In this document: positions 37,547 through 45,635 of the stretch, piece after piece | Position numbering within the stretch: the stretch's first letter is position 1 | How the letters are laid out: every line of letters starts with the position of its first letter | Source: Crenothrix sp. D3 | Lineage (GTDB): Bacteria; Pseudomonadota; Gammaproteobacteria; Methylococcales; Methylomonadaceae | NCBI GenBank assembly: GCA_002134785.1 | Contig: MBQZ01000051.1 | Span: 124,001 to 188,000 of the forward strand | Direction of reading: 5' to 3' | Length of the DNA stretch: 64,000 bases | The notes under the pieces: model-generated | Told to the model about the DNA's origin: nothing | Seen by the model: only the letters and a program-made list of their open reading frames with translations | The model's database searches: none | Position numbers and translations under genes: made by a program

Positions 37547-38245
37547 ATGAAAAAAATCGCTATTCTCCAGTCTAACTACATCCCGTGGAAAGGCTATTTT
37601 GACATGATTGCCGCCGTCGATGAGTTTATCCTTTACGATGATATGCAGTACACTCGGCGTGATTGGCGCAATCGTAATCAAATTAAAACCCCACAAGGTC
37701 AGCAATGGCTTACCGTGCCTGTTAAAGTAAAAGGCAAATACTTTCAGACTATTCGAGACACGGAACTTGATGGTGCAGATTGGGCAGACACGCATTGGAA
37801 AGTAATCGTGCAGAACTATAAAAAAACGCCACATTTTGCAGAAGTGGCAGCTATTTTTGAGCCGTTATATCAGCGGCAATACAGCCATTTATCACCGCTC
37901 AACCGTGATTTTATCGAGGCAGTGTGCGCCTATCTGGGCATTCATACTAAAATCAATAATTCTTGGGACTACCAACTGCTTGAAGGTAAAACAGAAAGAC
38001 TGGCGGACTTATGTGTTCAGGCGGGAGGCACAGAATATATTTCAGGGCCTGCTGCAAAAAATTATATTGAAGAGCATTTTTTTACCGAGCGGGAGATTAA
38101 ACTAAGTTGGTTTGATTACGCGGATTATCCAGAATATCCCCAACTTTATGGCGAATTTGTCCACGGTGTCACCATTCTTGATTTACTGTTCAACTGTGGC
38201 AAGCAAGCACCTAATTATATGAAATTTGTGAAGGGGGCAATATGA
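37547..38245 (+). CDS. WbqC-like family protein
   Basis: 232 residues from ATG 37547, starting MKKIAILQSNYIPWKGYFDM, the family N-terminus. The upstream TTG start at 37520 would add nine residues and has a poorer context. The YDDMQYTRRDWRNRNQI block and the C-terminal YPQLYGEFVHGVTILDLLFN are family hallmarks. WbqC proteins occur in O-antigen clusters. Their reaction is not established, although a role in amino-sugar modification has been proposed. Its stop overlaps the PhyH gene by 4 bases (ATGA). Confidence 0.88.
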   Translation: MKKIAILQSNYIPWKGYFDMIAAVDEFILYDDMQYTRRDWRNRNQIKTPQGQQWLTVPVKVKGKYFQTIRDTELDGADWADTHWKVIVQNYKKTPHFAEVAAIFEPLYQRQYSHLSPLNRDFIEAVCAYLGIHTKINNSWDYQLLEGKTERLADLCVQAGGTEYISGPAAKNYIEEHFFTEREIKLSWFDYADYPEYPQLYGEFVHGVTILDLLFNCGKQAPNYMKFVKGAI

Positions 38246-39060
38246 AGGAAAGTTTCTACGGACGTATTGAGCAAACTGCGGTCAATGATGAGGTGACTCG
38301 ACACGCGGAAGAAATTGCTGTTCGCGGGTTTACCATCATTCCTGATTTGTTCTCGGCAACAGAATTAGCAACATGGCGCGAAAAAATAGACAGCGTTTAT
38401 CATCAGCAAGAAGTGGAATTTGGCAGAGATAATTTGATTGCTATTCAAGAACTCAATCTATGTAGAGCGCCATTGCTTTATGATTTTGACTTCATTCAGC
38501 TGGCGACTCATCCGCGTGTATTGGCAGTTGTTAAACAGTTTTTAGGTGATTGGTTTATTTTAAATTTGCAAAATGCCATTATTAATCATCCCCATCAAAC
38601 ACACCATCAAAGCTCTTGGCATCGTGACCTTCCCTATCAAAACTGGGTAATTTCTCGACCTATTGCTATCAATGCCCTATTAGCGATTGATGAATTTTCA
38701 GAAATAACAGGCGGTACTCATGTTGTACCCTTTACCCATAAGACAGAAGTGCTACCTTCCGATGCTTATATTGCCGCTAACCGCGTAGTGGCATCTGCAC
38801 CCGCAGGTTCGGCAATCGTGTTTGATACCATGCTCTTTCATCGCGCAGGGGCGAACAGCTCAGCGAATATTCGCCGTGCCGTTAATCATCTTTATACAAC
38901 CCCCATTCTGAAACAGCAATATGACTTTCCTAGAGCATTAGGTGATGATGCGGATCTTGATCCTGAGATTGCACGTTTACTTGGTTATACCTCGCAAGTG
39001 CCGATTGATGTACGCGCATGGCGAACAGCCAGAGCGGCAAGATTGTTAGCAACACCATAG
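38242..39060 (+). CDS. Phytanoyl-CoA dioxygenase (PhyH) family Fe(II)/2-oxoglutarate oxygenase
   Basis: 272 residues with the facial triad HxD...H: His127-x-Asp129 in SSWHRDLPYQNW and the distal His in MLFHRAGANSS. The 2-oxoglutarate Arg is probably in ANIRRAVNHLY. It is predicted to hydroxylate or oxidise a small molecule. In this position the substrate is more likely a sugar, lipid carrier or side group of the glycan than phytanoyl-CoA. It is translationally coupled to WbqC and followed 3 bases later by the GT2 gene. Confidence 0.88.
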   Translation: MKESFYGRIEQTAVNDEVTRHAEEIAVRGFTIIPDLFSATELATWREKIDSVYHQQEVEFGRDNLIAIQELNLCRAPLLYDFDFIQLATHPRVLAVVKQFLGDWFILNLQNAIINHPHQTHHQSSWHRDLPYQNWVISRPIAINALLAIDEFSEITGGTHVVPFTHKTEVLPSDAYIAANRVVASAPAGSAIVFDTMLFHRAGANSSANIRRAVNHLYTTPILKQQYDFPRALGDDADLDPEIARLLGYTSQVPIDVRAWRTARAARLLATP

Positions 39061-39063
39061 GAT

Positions 39064-40023
39064 GTGATAGTGAACAACAATACCGTATTAAATCCCACCA
39101 TTAGCGTGGTCGTTCCTGTCTATGGCTGTCTTAGTTGCTTAGATGTCCTTTGTCAGCAGTTAGAAACCAGCTTACGAACTTTGACTAAGCATTTTGAGAT
39201 TATTTTGGTGGATGATCGCAGTCCAGACAATTGGTGGTCTCACATTGAAACACTACAAAATAAGTATCCATCCGTCCAAGGACTACGCCTTAGTCGTAAT
39301 TATGGTCAACAAATCGCCATTACCGCAGGATTAGCCGCCGCACGCGGTGATTATGTGGTGGTGATGGATTGTGATTTACAAGATTCACCCAGTCTCATTC
39401 CAGAGCTTTATGCAAAGCTACAAGAAGGCTACGATTTGGTACTCGCTAAGCGGGTTGAGCGTCATCATTCGGGGTTTCGTTTGTTAGCCGCTAAATTGTA
39501 CTTCGGCTTACTCAGTAAATTAGCAAACGAACCCATTGATGGTAGTTATGGCGCGTTTTCGCTATTGTCGCGTAAAGTCGTTGATAGCTTTTTATTGTTT
39601 GAAGAAAAAGAACGGCATTATTTATTCATCTTGCGCTGGTTAGGTTTTAACATGGGTAGTATTGATATTGTGCATCAAGAACGTCACTCTGGACGGAGTA
39701 GTTATACCCTAAGCGGATTAATTCGACTGGCATTGGATGGCGTGCTGTTTCAAGCGACAGTCATGTTACGTTGGATTATTAGTTTAGGTTTTCTGTTTGC
39801 TTTTTCTGGTCTTGCAGGAGCAGTGTATTTTATTTGGCAACACCTTTACTATACCAGTTTGCCGGGGTGGACAAGTTTGGCAGTTTTAATCTTGGTCAGC
39901 ACAGGCGTATTACTCATCAGCCTTGGTATCATCGGCTTGTATGTGGGCAAAATTTTTGATCAAGCCAAACAGCGTCCGCTTTATGTGGTAGATACTGTGC
40001 GTGAGAGAAAACTGACGTGGTAA
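39064..40023 (+). CDS. GT2 glycosyltransferase with two C-terminal membrane spans (GtrB/DPM1-like)
   Basis: 319 residues from a GTG start. The N-terminal GT-A fold has ISVVVPVYG, LVDDRSPDNW, the RLSRNYGQQIAITAGLAAA block and the DxD motif MDCDLQDSP. RHSGRSSY lies before two membrane spans (about 235-258 and 268-292). This is the plan of polyprenyl-phosphate glucosyl/mannosyl transferases such as GtrB. It should load a sugar onto undecaprenyl phosphate on the cytoplasmic face. The SMR-like protein (43110) could flip the product and a polytopic protein upstream could use it. Confidence 0.9.
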   Translation: MIVNNNTVLNPTISVVVPVYGCLSCLDVLCQQLETSLRTLTKHFEIILVDDRSPDNWWSHIETLQNKYPSVQGLRLSRNYGQQIAITAGLAAARGDYVVVMDCDLQDSPSLIPELYAKLQEGYDLVLAKRVERHHSGFRLLAAKLYFGLLSKLANEPIDGSYGAFSLLSRKVVDSFLLFEEKERHYLFILRWLGFNMGSIDIVHQERHSGRSSYTLSGLIRLALDGVLFQATVMLRWIISLGFLFAFSGLAGAVYFIWQHLYYTSLPGWTSLAVLILVSTGVLLISLGIIGLYVGKIFDQAKQRPLYVVDTVRERKLTW

Positions 40024-40062
40024 GTCTTTATACCCTGCCCTCGCATACCCATCGGAGTCATT

Positions 40063-40893
40063 ATGCAGTACGTTAAAATTTTGCCACCTGGCAGTTTTTG
40101 CTTCCATGAAGCTGTTTTAGATATGCTTAACTTTGCCAAGTTGGAAGCGGATAATAAAATTCGTTTTGTTGAGGTTGGCTGTGGCGCGGGTGATTTGTCT
40201 GCCATATTACTAGCGCGTGGCTATCAAGGAATGGGCGTAGATTTTTCATCGAATGCCATCGCACTGGCAGCAGAAAATCTCAAATCACCTATTGCTGAGG
40301 GACGTTATCAATTGCTTGAAGGCGATATTATGCAATCGGATAATGTTACAAAGTACCGCAAGGCATTTAATCTCGCCCTCAGTATGATGGTAATGGAACA
40401 TATAGAAAATGATATACAGTTTATCAAAAATCTTGCCGAACTAACTGTACCAGAAGGCATGGTCATGTTGGCAGTACCAGGCAGAATGGATCGCTGGGGA
40501 ATAGAAGACGATACCGTTGGTCATTTGCGCCGCTATGAAAATATTGATTTGCAGAAAGTCATGGAAGCCGCAGGATTGCGGGATGTTACTGTCTGGTCTG
40601 TTGCCGTACCAACAGCCAATATGCTCTTTAGTCTAAGCAACTTCTTCATTAAAAAAAGTGCTGAAGTAACAAAAGTGAACAGCACTCTGCGAGAACAAAC
40701 TGAACTGAGTGGCATTAGAGAAATCCCCTTTAAAACGGTTTTTCCCGCATGGTTTCGTCTCATTTTAAATAGAGTTACGCTTTATCCTTTGTTTATGTTG
40801 CAACGCTTGTTTTATCGCACTAATTTAGGCTTGACCATGCTGGCAGTAGGTCGTGTAGTCACTAAAGAAGAGGATGATATTGCCAATGTCTGA
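40063..40893 (+). CDS. SAM-dependent methyltransferase (class I), glycan cluster 1
   Basis: 276 residues. Motif I is FVEVGCGAGDLS, followed by GMGVDFSSNAI; post-II LALSMMVMEHIEND is typical of small-molecule methyltransferases. The C-terminal half (about 180-276) is hydrophobic and basic (LILNRVTLYPLFMLQRLFY), suggesting membrane contact and perhaps a lipid-linked substrate. The next methyltransferase overlaps its end. Confidence 0.85.
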   Translation: MQYVKILPPGSFCFHEAVLDMLNFAKLEADNKIRFVEVGCGAGDLSAILLARGYQGMGVDFSSNAIALAAENLKSPIAEGRYQLLEGDIMQSDNVTKYRKAFNLALSMMVMEHIENDIQFIKNLAELTVPEGMVMLAVPGRMDRWGIEDDTVGHLRRYENIDLQKVMEAAGLRDVTVWSVAVPTANMLFSLSNFFIKKSAEVTKVNSTLREQTELSGIREIPFKTVFPAWFRLILNRVTLYPLFMLQRLFYRTNLGLTMLAVGRVVTKEEDDIANV

Positions 40894-41524
40894 TAAAAAA
40901 ACAACCGCTATTTTAACCGAAGTGGCTGACTACTATTCTGCCAAACTCGCCGAACATGGCGAAACACCGCGTGGTGTTGATTGGAACGGCGAAGAAAGTC
41001 AGGTGTTACGCTTTGCCCAATTAGCGAAAATTATTCAACCGTCTAGCACATTTTCACTGAATGATTTAGGTTGTGGTTACGGTGCATTATTTGATTATTT
41101 GAATACAGTGAGCCAAGACTTTATGTACACGGGCTGTGATGTTTCAAACGACATGATTGAAGCTGCCAACACTCGCTATGCTAATCAAGCCAATGCCCAG
41201 TTTGTCATGGCGAGTGAGCCGCCAGAAATAGCTGATTACGGCATTGCCAGTGGTATTTTTAATGTCAGGCTTGGACGCAATGATGCTGAATGGCAGCAAT
41301 ATCTGGAAACCACATTGGATGTATTAAATAACACTAGCCGTCACGGTTTTGCCTTCAATTGCCTCACCTCTTATTCCGATGCCGATAAGATGCGAGACTA
41401 TCTTTATTATGCCGACCCTTGTTGGTTATTTGACCTGTGCAAGCAGCGTTATTCACGCCATGTCGCATTGCTGCATGATTATGGTCTTTATGAATTTACC
41501 ATCCTAGTGAAAAAACAACTATGA
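40886..41524 (+). CDS. SAM-dependent methyltransferase (class I), glycan cluster 2
   Basis: 212 residues from ATG 40886, overlapping the preceding gene by 8 bases. An in-frame ATG at 40874 abuts the AAGAGG ribosome binding site directly, so the later start is preferred. The SAM motif is LNDLGCGYGALFDYL, followed by YTGCDVSNDMI. The substrate is unknown. Its end overlaps the acyltransferase gene by 4 bases, so the cluster is translated as a tight operon here. Confidence 0.85.
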   Translation: MSDKKTTAILTEVADYYSAKLAEHGETPRGVDWNGEESQVLRFAQLAKIIQPSSTFSLNDLGCGYGALFDYLNTVSQDFMYTGCDVSNDMIEAANTRYANQANAQFVMASEPPEIADYGIASGIFNVRLGRNDAEWQQYLETTLDVLNNTSRHGFAFNCLTSYSDADKMRDYLYYADPCWLFDLCKQRYSRHVALLHDYGLYEFTILVKKQL

Positions 41525-42186
41525 AAAAACTGCTGATTATTTTCGGTGCAGGCGATATTGCGCAATTGGCATTCTATTACTTTTCTACTGACTCGAATTA
41601 TGAGGTTGTCGCGTTTACGGTCGATGCCGCTTATCTAACTGCAACCGAGTTTTGCGAACTGCCCGTAGTGGCATTTGAAGAACTGGAAAGTCATTACCCT
41701 GTTACTGATTATGAGCTATTTGTTGCTGTAAGCTACGCAAAATTAAATCAAGTGCGTAAAGAAAAATACCTCGCTGTCAAAGCAAGAGGCTATCGGCTTG
41801 CCAGTTATATTAGCTCACGCGCAACCGTACTGAATGCGGGTAACATCGGCGAAAACTGCTTCATTCTCGAAGACAATACTATTCAGCCCTTTGTCACACT
41901 CGGCAACAATATCACCCTATGGAGTGGCAACCACATTGGTCACCATTCAACCATTCACGATCATTGCTTTCTTGCTTCTCATGTGGTCGTTTCTGGCGGT
42001 GTTGACATTGGTGAAGCCTGTTTTATTGGTGTCAACGTTACTTTACGAGACCACATCAAAATCGGCGAAAAATGCGTGCTAGGCGCGGGGGCATTACTAT
42101 TAGCGGATGCTGAACCCGAAGGTGTTTATTTAAGTGCTGCAACGGAGCGGTCTAAAGTACCTAGTAGCCGATTGAGAAAAATATAA
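41521..42186 (+). CDS. NeuD/PglD-like sugar O- or N-acyltransferase
   Basis: 221 residues. The N-terminal Rossmann-like PglD_N domain has LLIIFGAGDIAQLAFYYF. The C-terminal left-handed beta-helix has hexapeptide repeats (about 105-200, with GNNITLWSGNHIGHHSTIHD). The His pair GHHS resembles the catalytic His region of PglD/NeuD. It likely acetylates an amino sugar, and the product of WecE in the same cluster (a 4-amino-4,6-dideoxysugar) is the obvious candidate. Confidence 0.88.
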   Translation: MKKLLIIFGAGDIAQLAFYYFSTDSNYEVVAFTVDAAYLTATEFCELPVVAFEELESHYPVTDYELFVAVSYAKLNQVRKEKYLAVKARGYRLASYISSRATVLNAGNIGENCFILEDNTIQPFVTLGNNITLWSGNHIGHHSTIHDHCFLASHVVVSGGVDIGEACFIGVNVTLRDHIKIGEKCVLGAGALLLADAEPEGVYLSAATERSKVPSSRLRKI

Positions 42187-43097
42187 TGATTTGGAAGAAA
42201 TTAGGGCAACTCTACTCGCCAACTTATCTTCATCCCAAACTTGTCAGTCACGCCGCTAATCCATTGGCAATCTGCTTGAAAGATGATATTTATCGCGTTT
42301 TTTTTAGTGGTCGAGATGAACAAAATCGCTCCTCAGTTAGCTTTATTGATGTAGACATCATCAAACGAGAAGTAGTTTATATTCATGATAGCCCTGTTTT
42401 TGAACATGGTTCTGCCGATAGTTTTTACTCACACGGCGTTAGCATTGGCAACTGCTATGAGGCAGACGGTCAGCGTTATATATTATTCATGGGTTGGCAA
42501 TGCCCGCCTGATGGTCACTGGCGTGGTGATGTAGGTCGTTTGATACTGGAAGACAATACAACACTTCGACTGGATGGCAATGAGCCATTTATGTCCACCG
42601 ATGCGATTGATAAAGTCAGTCTGTCCTATCCTTGGGTACTGCAAGAAGCCAACGGCAACTATCTTATGTGGTACGGCTCAACAGTCACTTGGAATGCAGG
42701 GAATGGCGAAATGGTACATACACTCAATCATGCCTCTTCAACTGACGGACATCATTGGCAACGACAGGGTCTGGCTGTCCCCTATCAACTGGGTATAGCA
42801 CAAGCATTTTCACGCCCGACAGTCATCGGCAATGCACAAGCAGGTTATGATATGTGGTTTTCTTATCGTAGCGGAACAGGTGAAAAATACCGCATCGGTT
42901 ACGCCCACAGCCAAAACGGCAACCATTGGGAACTGCGTTTAAATGACACAGGCATCACTGTCTCTACCTCTGGCTGGGATTCCGAAATGATTGAATATCC
43001 ATTCGTTTTTGACCACAAAGGTGAGCGTTATATGCTTTACAACGGTAATGGTAATGGGCAAACAGGATTTGGTTTGGCAATCCTTGAGACAACATAA
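42186..43097 (+). CDS. Predicted five-bladed beta-propeller protein (GH43/GH117-like fold)
   Basis: 303 residues without signal peptide. Repeated strands have the glycosidase-propeller look: YRVFFSGRDEQNRSSVSFID, RYILFMGWQC, NYLMWYGSTVTW, GYDMWFSYRSGTGEKYRIGY and RYMLYNGNGNG. The last three are blade repeats with the W/Y-G/S pattern of GH32/GH43-clan relatives. Without an export signal it would act in the cytoplasm, so it may process or bind a sugar intermediate rather than degrade polymer. It starts at the last base of the acyltransferase stop codon. Confidence 0.7.
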   Translation: MIWKKLGQLYSPTYLHPKLVSHAANPLAICLKDDIYRVFFSGRDEQNRSSVSFIDVDIIKREVVYIHDSPVFEHGSADSFYSHGVSIGNCYEADGQRYILFMGWQCPPDGHWRGDVGRLILEDNTTLRLDGNEPFMSTDAIDKVSLSYPWVLQEANGNYLMWYGSTVTWNAGNGEMVHTLNHASSTDGHHWQRQGLAVPYQLGIAQAFSRPTVIGNAQAGYDMWFSYRSGTGEKYRIGYAHSQNGNHWELRLNDTGITVSTSGWDSEMIEYPFVFDHKGERYMLYNGNGNGQTGFGLAILETT

Positions 43098-43109
43098 AGA
43101 GCGAATCAA

Positions 43110-43475
43110 ATGAAGATATTACTACTTACTTTTCCAGTGGCATTATTAGTCGCGTATAGCCAGATTATGGTGAAGTGGCGAATGATGAGCATAAATGTGG
43201 TGGAAATACAAAATCTGCCCTTGTTACCACGACTCCTTAAATACTTTTCCGATCCCTTTATTTTATCTGCTTACGCTACCGCATTTTTATCCTCATTGGT
43301 ATGGATGTATGTAGTCACTAAACTGCCATTAGCGGTCGCGTTTCCTGTGTATATTGGCATTACGTTTTTATTGGTTATCGTCGGTGGTTGGCAGTTTTTG
43401 GCGGAGGAAATTACGGTAATGCGTTTGGTATCCGCTACGCTAATATTGTCGGGTATTGCCCTAGGAGTAAAATAA
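43110..43475 (+). CDS. Small four-span membrane protein, SMR/EamA-like, candidate lipid-sugar flippase
   Basis: 121 residues with four predicted spans (about 2-16, 48-68, 72-90 and 100-120). The pattern KLPLAVAFPVYIGITFLLVIVGGW is typical of SMR/EamA half-transporters such as ArnE/ArnF. Next to a GtrB-like transferase it is a good candidate for flipping undecaprenyl-phosphate-linked sugar. It overlaps the next gene by one base (TAATG). Confidence 0.8.
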   Translation: MKILLLTFPVALLVAYSQIMVKWRMMSINVVEIQNLPLLPRLLKYFSDPFILSAYATAFLSSLVWMYVVTKLPLAVAFPVYIGITFLLVIVGGWQFLAEEITVMRLVSATLILSGIALGVK

Positions 43476-44329
43476 TGTCCGATATGCAGGTGTGGCTAAA
43501 TGAGGTGCGTACTCATGTACTTGCTCATGAGCCTGATATGTTATCGATTTTAATAACTTACCAAGAAGAAGCCCTGTTTGGTCGGCGATACATAGCGGAT
43601 GATTTAGCGGAATTGGCTAAAGGCGCGACGATTCTGGAAGTAGGCGCAGGTGCATTGTTACTAAGCTGTCAATTAGTGAGAGAAGGTTTTAAGGTTGTCG
43701 CTTTAGAACCTGTCGGCGACGGATTCTCGCACTTTAATCGCTTGCGTGAACTGGTTTTAGAAAAAGCAAAAATGCTTGGTTGTGTACCTGAATTGCTTAA
43801 TCAGGGAGCTGAAGAGCTGTCAATTACAGACTATTTTGATTATGCGTTTTCTATTAATGTCATGGAACACGTCGGTGATGTACACGCCGTGATTAAACAA
43901 GTTGGGCTAAGTCTACACAGCAACGCCCGTTATCATTTCACTTGCTCTAACTACTCCTTTCCTTATGAGCAGCATTTTAATATTCCGACCTTGTTTTCAA
44001 AATCGCTTACTGAAAAAGTATTTAGCAAACAAATCTATGATAGCGATATACCCGACCCTATTGGCACTTGGCAATCACTTAATTGGATTTCTGTGGCGCA
44101 AGTGAGCAAACTGGTCAAACAAATGCCCGAACTTAGCGTTACCTTTAATCGGCAATTTTTAGTGTCAACCTTAGCAAGAATGGCGCATGACAAAGAATTT
44201 GCTGCACGGCGTTCTAAATGGGTAAGAACATTTATTACCGTCTTACTTTCTTGTCGCTTACACCTGCTTGCAGGTTTTATTCCCGCAATGATGCAACCTA
44301 TAATAGACTGCACCTTGACACGCAAATAA
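43475..44329 (+). CDS. SAM-dependent methyltransferase (class I), glycan cluster 3
   Basis: 284 residues from ATG 43475. The longer TTG-started reading from 43388 lies inside the transporter gene and is not credible. Motif I is ILEVGAGALLLSC, with SINVMEHVGDVH as the post-II block. The C-terminal part has FIPAMMQPIIDC. It closes the tight run of overlapping genes; about 80 bases with a small repeat follow before wecE. Confidence 0.85.
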   Translation: MSDMQVWLNEVRTHVLAHEPDMLSILITYQEEALFGRRYIADDLAELAKGATILEVGAGALLLSCQLVREGFKVVALEPVGDGFSHFNRLRELVLEKAKMLGCVPELLNQGAEELSITDYFDYAFSINVMEHVGDVHAVIKQVGLSLHSNARYHFTCSNYSFPYEQHFNIPTLFSKSLTEKVFSKQIYDSDIPDPIGTWQSLNWISVAQVSKLVKQMPELSVTFNRQFLVSTLARMAHDKEFAARRSKWVRTFITVLLSCRLHLLAGFIPAMMQPIIDCTLTRK

Positions 44330-44357
44330 AAGATTTAATTAAAAAACAACCGTGTAG

Positions 44358-44384
44358 GTCAGGTTAGCGACAGCGTAACCCGAC
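44358..44384. repeat. Short palindromic REP-like element
   Basis: GTC-a-GGTTA ... TAACC-c-GAC forms an imperfect hairpin in the gap before wecE. It is of the type often dispersed in such genomes. No T-run follows it. Confidence 0.45.
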
Positions 44385-44410
44385 AATATCGCCTCAAGTA
44401 TGAAAACAAT

Positions 44411-45541
44411 ATGAAGTCAGAAAATATCCCCTTTAATTTTCCCTACATGACAGGCAAAGAACTGTATTACATTGCTGAAGCGCATTTTAATGGTCGCTTA
44501 GCGGGTGACGGTCCTTTTACCAAACGCTGTCACAGTTGGCTGGAAGAACGCACCGCTTGCATCAAGGCATTATTAACTCATTCATGTACAGCGGCATTGG
44601 AAATTTCTGCCTTGTTGCTAGATATTGAAGCGGGTGATGAAGTGATTATGCCCTCTTATACCTTTGTCTCCACTGCCAACGCGTTCGCCTTGCGGGGTGC
44701 AGTGCCTGTATTTGTTGACATACGCCCTGATACCCTCAATATTGATGAAACCAAAATTGAAGCTGCCATTACCTCACGCACCAAAGCCATTGTCCCCGTG
44801 CATTATGCAGGTGTCGCCTGTGAAATGGACACCATCATGGACATCGCCAAACGTCATGATTTATGGGTAGTTGAAGACGCAGCGCAAGGTGTTATGTCAA
44901 CCTACAAAGGGCAAGCACTCGGCTCTATCGGACATTTAGGGGCTTATTCGTTTCACGAAACCAAGAATATTATCTCTGGCGAAGGCGGTGCTTTACTGAT
45001 TAATGATAGCCCTTTTGTCGAACGGGCAGAAATTATTCGTGAAAAAGGTACAAATCGTGGGCAGTTTTTTCGTGGGCAAGTCGATAAATATACTTGGGTA
45101 GATATAGGTTCATCTTATTTGCCTAGTGAAATTATTGCCGCGTTTTTGTGGGCGCAAATGGAAGAAGCACAACTCATTACCAACCGTCGCTTAGCAATCT
45201 GGCAGTCCTACCATGACGCATTACACGGCTTAGAAGCGGCAGGTAAATTAAGACGACCTATTATTCCCGCAGAATGTCAGCATAATGCCCACATGTACTA
45301 TGTGCTACTGGATTCTTTCGCCACTCGAACACGCGTCATACAGGCATTAAATCAGCAATGTATTAACTCCGTATTTCACTATGTACCGTTACATCTCTCA
45401 CCCGCAGGTAAGCAATATGCACGCGTCCACGGTGAACTCACTCATACCGAAGACCTAGCGGATCGTTTACTGCGTCTGCCTTTGTGGGTGGGAATGAATA
45501 GCGTAGACAGAGTAGTTAATGCCCTCACCCAGCTTCTGTAA
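44411..45541 (+). CDS. wecE: TDP-4-oxo-6-deoxy-D-glucose aminotransferase (WecE/RffA type)
   Basis: PLP enzyme making TDP-4-amino-4,6-dideoxy-D-galactose (TDP-Fuc4N). It has 376 residues, the same size as the E. coli protein. PLP Lys185 is in SFHETKNI, and GDGPFTKRC, the DEVIMPSYTFVSTANAF block, VVEDAAQG and GTNRGQFFRG are present. It is the only clear nucleotide-sugar enzyme of the cluster; TDP-glucose synthase and dehydratase must be elsewhere. Its product probably feeds the NeuD-like acyltransferase and the transferases upstream. Confidence 0.93.
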   Translation: MKSENIPFNFPYMTGKELYYIAEAHFNGRLAGDGPFTKRCHSWLEERTACIKALLTHSCTAALEISALLLDIEAGDEVIMPSYTFVSTANAFALRGAVPVFVDIRPDTLNIDETKIEAAITSRTKAIVPVHYAGVACEMDTIMDIAKRHDLWVVEDAAQGVMSTYKGQALGSIGHLGAYSFHETKNIISGEGGALLINDSPFVERAEIIREKGTNRGQFFRGQVDKYTWVDIGSSYLPSEIIAAFLWAQMEEAQLITNRRLAIWQSYHDALHGLEAAGKLRRPIIPAECQHNAHMYYVLLDSFATRTRVIQALNQQCINSVFHYVPLHLSPAGKQYARVHGELTHTEDLADRLLRLPLWVGMNSVDRVVNALTQLL

Positions 45542-45578
45542 ATCTCATTAATAAAATACCCCAGAGCTGTATCTGTAC

Positions 45579-45606
45579 TTGTACCTTGCGCCTTATGAAA
45601 TATAAT
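45579..45606 (+). promoter_or_regulatory. Promoter of hom
   Basis: -35 TTGTAC (45579-45584), 16-base spacer, -10 TATAAT (45601-45606). The start codon follows 29 bases downstream. This is the best-formed sigma70-type promoter in the window. Confidence 0.65.
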
Positions 45607-45635
45607 GACAGTTTTTAGCGAAACTGGAGTTGACT

